Origin: Kitasatospora griseola
GTDB lineage: Bacteria > Actinomycetota > Actinomycetes > Streptomycetales > Streptomycetaceae
Direction of reading: 5' to 3'
NCBI RefSeq assembly: GCF_014648555.1
Contig: NZ_BMRI01000021.1
Location: forward strand, 1 to 61,218
Length of the DNA stretch: 61,218 nt
Below the pieces are notes generated by a model. The model ran no database searches. It was not told where the DNA came from and saw only the letters and a list, made by a program, of their open reading frames with translations. The number at the start of each line of letters is the position of its first letter. Position 1 is the first letter of the stretch. The translations under genes were made by a program, and so were the position numbers. Positions 58,363-61,218 of the stretch are shown here, one piece after another.

Positions 58363-58504
58363 GCACCTGACGACACCGGCGAAGTGAGCCCAGGCCGCCG
58401 ACCCTGCCTCCGGGCACGGCCGGCGGCCTGACCCGTGTTCGCCCCGCCACCGCCAACCCGCTTGCGCCGCACCCCACTTCCCCGGACGGACGGAGCCACC
58501 CCCG

Positions 58505-59092
58505 ATGGAACGCCGGATCAGCATCGCACTCACCGCCCTGGCGGCCACCGCCGCCGCCCTCCTCCCGACAGCCGCGACCGCGGACCCCGCCGGCCCGACG
58601 GCGACCCGCCCCGTCGCCGCGCCGAACCCGGACTTCGCCGTCCAGTGCGCCACCACCGGCGGCGGCGTCCAGCAGATCGAGAGCTGGGTGTTCGTCCCGG
58701 CCCCGTCCACGGACGGACGCACCGTCACGGCCACCCACCGGACCAGCTACAGCGGCTGCTCGGGCAGCGCGAAGAGCACCCTGAACCAGAACACGCCCGT
58801 CCAGTGGACGGCGAGCTGCACCGACCCGTTCCCGGCGTCCGGCACCGAGACCGTCACGTACGTCTGGGACTCCGGCGACAGCACCACCGTCACCTACGAC
58901 AAGGTGACGACGACCAAGGACGCCGGCGGCAACGTGATCCGCTTCCGCACCGTCAGCACGGGCACCGTCACCGACGGCAGCGGCGTCGGCAAGGCGGTCA
59001 GTCGTTCCACCCTGTTCGACCCGGTCGGCTCCGGCTGCGACCAGGACAGGACCGAAGTCTTCGGCACCACCGACCAGTTCAGCATCGGCTGA
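58505..59092 (+). CDS. Small secreted protein, unknown
   Basis: A 195-aa exported protein: signal peptide ~1-29 (RISIALTALAATAAALLPTA), then a beta-rich, Thr/Ser-rich domain with four cysteines (VQCATTGG, SGCSGSA, ASCTDPF, SGCDQDR). The repeats of T-V-T-strand pattern (GTETVTYVWDSG, STTVTYDKVTTT) suggest an immunoglobulin-like or carbohydrate-binding fold, but nothing is diagnostic. Lies 142 bp after the previous secreted-protein gene. Confidence 0.7.
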   Translation: MERRISIALTALAATAAALLPTAATADPAGPTATRPVAAPNPDFAVQCATTGGGVQQIESWVFVPAPSTDGRTVTATHRTSYSGCSGSAKSTLNQNTPVQWTASCTDPFPASGTETVTYVWDSGDSTTVTYDKVTTTKDAGGNVIRFRTVSTGTVTDGSGVGKAVSRSTLFDPVGSGCDQDRTEVFGTTDQFSIG

Positions 59093-59254
59093 GCCCCGCT
59101 CAGCTGCGGCGACACCGTGGCAACCCGCCGGAAGGCGGGGTGGGCGGATACACCGGACGGTGGACGGTTCTTCGGCCTACCGTTTCGGTTGTACACCGTG
59201 TTTCAACCCGCTGGGCGACTCCTGGCCCCCACCCGGATTCCTATGGTTCCGGCC

Positions 59255-59746
59255 ATGACCTCCAACGGACAGATCACCAGGACCGGGTCCCTGCGCAAGT
59301 GGGCCGGCGCCGCAGCCGCGACCATCGGCCTGTCGCTCTCCCTGCTGGGCGCGGCCGGGCCGGCCTTCGCCGCGGAAGCAGACCCGGGCGACGTCGTCAC
59401 CGGGACCAGCACCGGCGGCTGGTGCCACTACGCCAGCCCGTGGGGCGGGACATTCTACTGCAACAGCAACGTCAAAATCAAGCTCCCCAACGGGTACTGG
59501 CAGGTCTTCGTCATCGGCACCGACCACGGCGTCTACACCCAGTGGAGCTCCAGCTCCGGCCTCAGCGGCTGGAAGCTCCTCAACAACGGCTACTGCAAGG
59601 ATCCCGGCAACCACTCCGTGGACGTCTGGGACGTCAACGGCTGGCAGTTCAACGTCACCTGCATCGGCATGAACGGCACCCGCTACTACGACCACCGCAA
59701 CAGCAACGGCTCCTGGTCCGGCTGGACCACCACCCGCCGGCGCTGA
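59255..59746 (+). CDS. Secreted PLL/tachylectin-like beta-propeller fragment protein
   Basis: A 163-aa exported protein: signal peptide ~1-40 (KWAGAAAATIGLSLSLLGAA, GPAFAAEAD), then blade-like repeats WQVFVIGTDHGVYTQWSSSS, GLSGWKLLNN and WQFNVTCIGMNGTRYYDHRN, SNGSWSGWTT. The W-x-V-F-x-I-G-T-D-G-x-Y-x-x-W pattern is that of PLL-like/sialidase-like lectin blades, but only about two blades are present, fewer than the usual seven. Cysteines (GWCHYA, YCNSN, GYCKD, VTCIG) may form disulfides. Possibly a compact lectin. Confidence 0.65.
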   Translation: MTSNGQITRTGSLRKWAGAAAATIGLSLSLLGAAGPAFAAEADPGDVVTGTSTGGWCHYASPWGGTFYCNSNVKIKLPNGYWQVFVIGTDHGVYTQWSSSSGLSGWKLLNNGYCKDPGNHSVDVWDVNGWQFNVTCIGMNGTRYYDHRNSNGSWSGWTTTRRR

Positions 59747-59848
59747 CCCGAACCCCGGCCGACGCTTCCCTGTCGGCCGGGGCCACATCGATCCGCTGTG
59801 CGCCGCCTTTCGCGAGGGCGGCGCACAGCCCTTTCCCGTGTCCGCAGG

Positions 59849-60697
59849 TCAGCGAGCCAGGCGGCCGAGGAGGGCGGAGGCGGCGGCGATGCCGGCGGTG
59901 GTGGCGAGGGCCAGGACGCCGAAGTCCAGGGCGAGGTGGGAGGGGGTGCCGATGAGCAGGCCGCGCAGGGCGTCGACCTGGTAGCTGAGGGGGTTGGCGC
60001 GGCTGACGGCCTGGAGCCAGCCGGGCATCAGGTCGACGGGGTAGAGGGCGTTGGAGCCGAAGAAGAGCGGCATGGTGATGGCCTGGCCGATGCCCATCAG
60101 CCGGTCCCGGGTGAGGACGATGCCGGCGATGGTCATCGACAGGCAGGAGAAGAACGCCGACCCGAGGATGACCACGACGGCAACTCCCAGCAGCCGCAGC
60201 GGGTTTGCGGTCATGCCGACGCCGAGCACGGCGGCCAGCACCACCACCACGGCGGCCTGGACGACCGCCTTGACCCCGGCGGCGAACGCCTTGCCGGTGA
60301 CCAGTGCGGCCCGCGGAGTGGGGGTGACCAGCAGTTTGGTGAGCACCCCGGAGTCGCGCTCCCAGATGATCATGATGCCGTAGAAGATCGCGATGAACAT
60401 CGCGGACTGGGCGATGATCCCGGGCGCCAGGTAGTCGAGGTACGGGATGCCTCCGGTCGGGATCGCCTTCAGCCGGGTGAAGGTCTCACCGAAGATCAGC
60501 AGCCAGAGCGCGGGCTGGACCGCCCGGGTGTACAGCTCGGTGCGGTCGTGCCGGAGCTTCTGGAGCTCGACGGTGCACATCGCGACCACCCGGGCGGGCA
60601 CCACCCGCCAGCCGGTCCGGGCCTTCGGCGGCACCAGCAGGAGCCCGAAGTCCGGTTCAGCCGACGCGACTTGCGGTTCGGCGGGTACGGCGGACAT
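59849..60697 (-). CDS. ABC-2 type permease (DrrB-like)
   Basis: A 282-aa exporter permease with about six helices: IAQSAMFIAIFYGIMIIWER, AVVQAAVVVVLAAVLGVGMT, VVVILGSAFFSCLSMTIAGI, GQAITMPLFFGSNALYPVDL. YLAPGIIAQ and ERDSGVLTKLLVTPTPRAAL are typical DrrB signatures. It pairs with the ATPase gene, whose 3' end overlaps its start by 41 bp; AAGGAG precedes the ATG at 60697. Substrate unknown; often antibiotics or lipids. Confidence 0.92.
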   Translation of the reverse strand: MSAVPAEPQVASAEPDFGLLLVPPKARTGWRVVPARVVAMCTVELQKLRHDRTELYTRAVQPALWLLIFGETFTRLKAIPTGGIPYLDYLAPGIIAQSAMFIAIFYGIMIIWERDSGVLTKLLVTPTPRAALVTGKAFAAGVKAVVQAAVVVVLAAVLGVGMTANPLRLLGVAVVVILGSAFFSCLSMTIAGIVLTRDRLMGIGQAITMPLFFGSNALYPVDLMPGWLQAVSRANPLSYQVDALRGLLIGTPSHLALDFGVLALATTAGIAAASALLGRLAR

Positions 60698-61218
60698 CTC
60701 CGAAGTCTCCTTCCTTGGCGTCGGCCAGCGTGCGGCCCGAGAAGTGCCGGAACACGTCGTCCAGGGTGGGTGCGGCCTGTTCCGGGTCCTCGGCGCGGAC
60801 CCGGGCCTTCAGCTCCTCGGGGGTGCCGAGGGCGCGGATCCGGCCGCGGTCCATCAGCGCGACCCGGTCGCAGTGGCGGTCCGCCTCGTCCATGTAGTGG
60901 GTGGTGACGAGGACCGTCATGCCGGTGGCTCGGCGCACCGCGTCCACCCGTTCCCAGACACCGGCCCGGGCGATCGGGTCGAGGCCGATGGTCGGCTCGT
61001 CCAGCACCAGCAGCCGGGGGGCGCTGACCAGCGCCTGGGCGAGTTCGAGGCGGCGCACCATGCCGCCGGAGTAGGTGGCGGCCATCCGGTCGGCGGCCTC
61101 GGTGAGGTCGACGGCGGCCAGCGCCTGGACGACCCGTTCGGCCCGCTCGGCGCGCGGGGTGTCGAAGACCCGGGCGAACAGTTCGACGTTCTCCCGACCC
61201 GTCAACCCGGCGTCGGCG
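60657..61218 (-). CDS. ABC transporter ATPase (DrrA-like), 5' part beyond the window
   Basis: The last ~186 residues of a DrrA-type ATPase. Visible: LTGRENVELFARVF, signature YSGGMVRRLELAQAL, Walker B RLLVLDEPTIGLDPIARAGV, H-loop LVTTHYMDEADR, and the C-terminal domain (TLDDVFRHFSGR) characteristic of DrrA. Walker A and the start lie to the right of position 61218. It forms an operon with the downstream permease (41-bp overlap). Confidence 0.93.
   Translation of the reverse strand, partial: ADAGLTGRENVELFARVFDTPRAERAERVVQALAAVDLTEAADRMAATYSGGMVRRLELAQALVSAPRLLVLDEPTIGLDPIARAGVWERVDAVRRATGMTVLVTTHYMDEADRHCDRVALMDRGRIRALGTPEELKARVRAEDPEQAAPTLDDVFRHFSGRTLADAKEGDFGDVRRTRRTASRVG

Noticed and set aside
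1..61218. CRISPR arrays, tRNA or rRNA genes, transposases
   Set aside because: No regularly spaced repeats with unique spacers, cloverleaf sequences, rRNA blocks or transposase motifs were seen on reading.

Overview
The window looks like a piece of a Streptomyces or Kitasatospora chromosome. Coding bias is strongly GC-rich, GTG and TTG starts are common, and the central gene order is the streptomycete one: smeA-sffA, rbpA, fxsA, lnt, amidohydrolase and Lrp regulator, later followed by the CorC pair, hisG-hisE and the riboflavin genes. The functional calls rest on motifs read directly from the sequence; no database search was possible.

Layout. (1) Positions 1-4080 form a visibly AT-richer accessory segment: a GntR regulator with an HD-domain hydrolase, a repeat-rich gap, and a two-gene reverse transcriptase (RT) plus SLATT membrane-protein operon of the anti-phage type. 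The leader upstream of the RT can fold and carries a 16-nt direct repeat in 1.5 copies, so it is a candidate template RNA. (2) 4090-14060 is a mixed accessory region: TetR and alpha/beta hydrolase, SRPBCC protein, MFS exporter with a divergent ArsR regulator and clear operators, PEBP-like secreted protein, acetyltransferases, a nucleotidyltransferase, a GH10-CBM2 xylanase and an ankyrin protein. (3) 14250-25590 is core: SmeA-SffA (sporulation), RbpA behind a textbook sigma-R promoter, FxsA, Lnt followed by a degenerate array containing copies of its own 3' end, amidohydrolase, Lrp regulator, a P-loop kinase and a TPR-AAA+ protein. (4) 25590-30730 holds a membrane-protein gene broken by an amber codon, a TetR/SDR divergent pair and two CorC-like proteins. 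(5) 30790-35470 contains hisG-hisE and the ribE-ribM-ribBA-ribH operon under an FMN riboswitch. (6) 35620-48770 contains an FprA-type reductase with a palindromic upstream site, a 160-bp nested palindrome, an ABC exporter with a divergent TetR, a large LPSTG surface protein, a SEDS protein, CtaG, and a DUF302/MMPL/small-Cys group with CsoR-like boxes. (7) 48830-61218 is an assortment of housekeeping and accessory enzymes (HhH, HAD, DraG, PhyH, SRAP, AKR, FhuF-like, beta-lactamase-fold, BtuF-like), three small secreted proteins, and a DrrAB-like ABC transporter cut by the right edge.

The strongest candidates for new biology are the RT-SLATT operon with its structured leader, and the lnt-tail repeat array. 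No tRNA, rRNA, CRISPR array, integrase or transposase was recognised.
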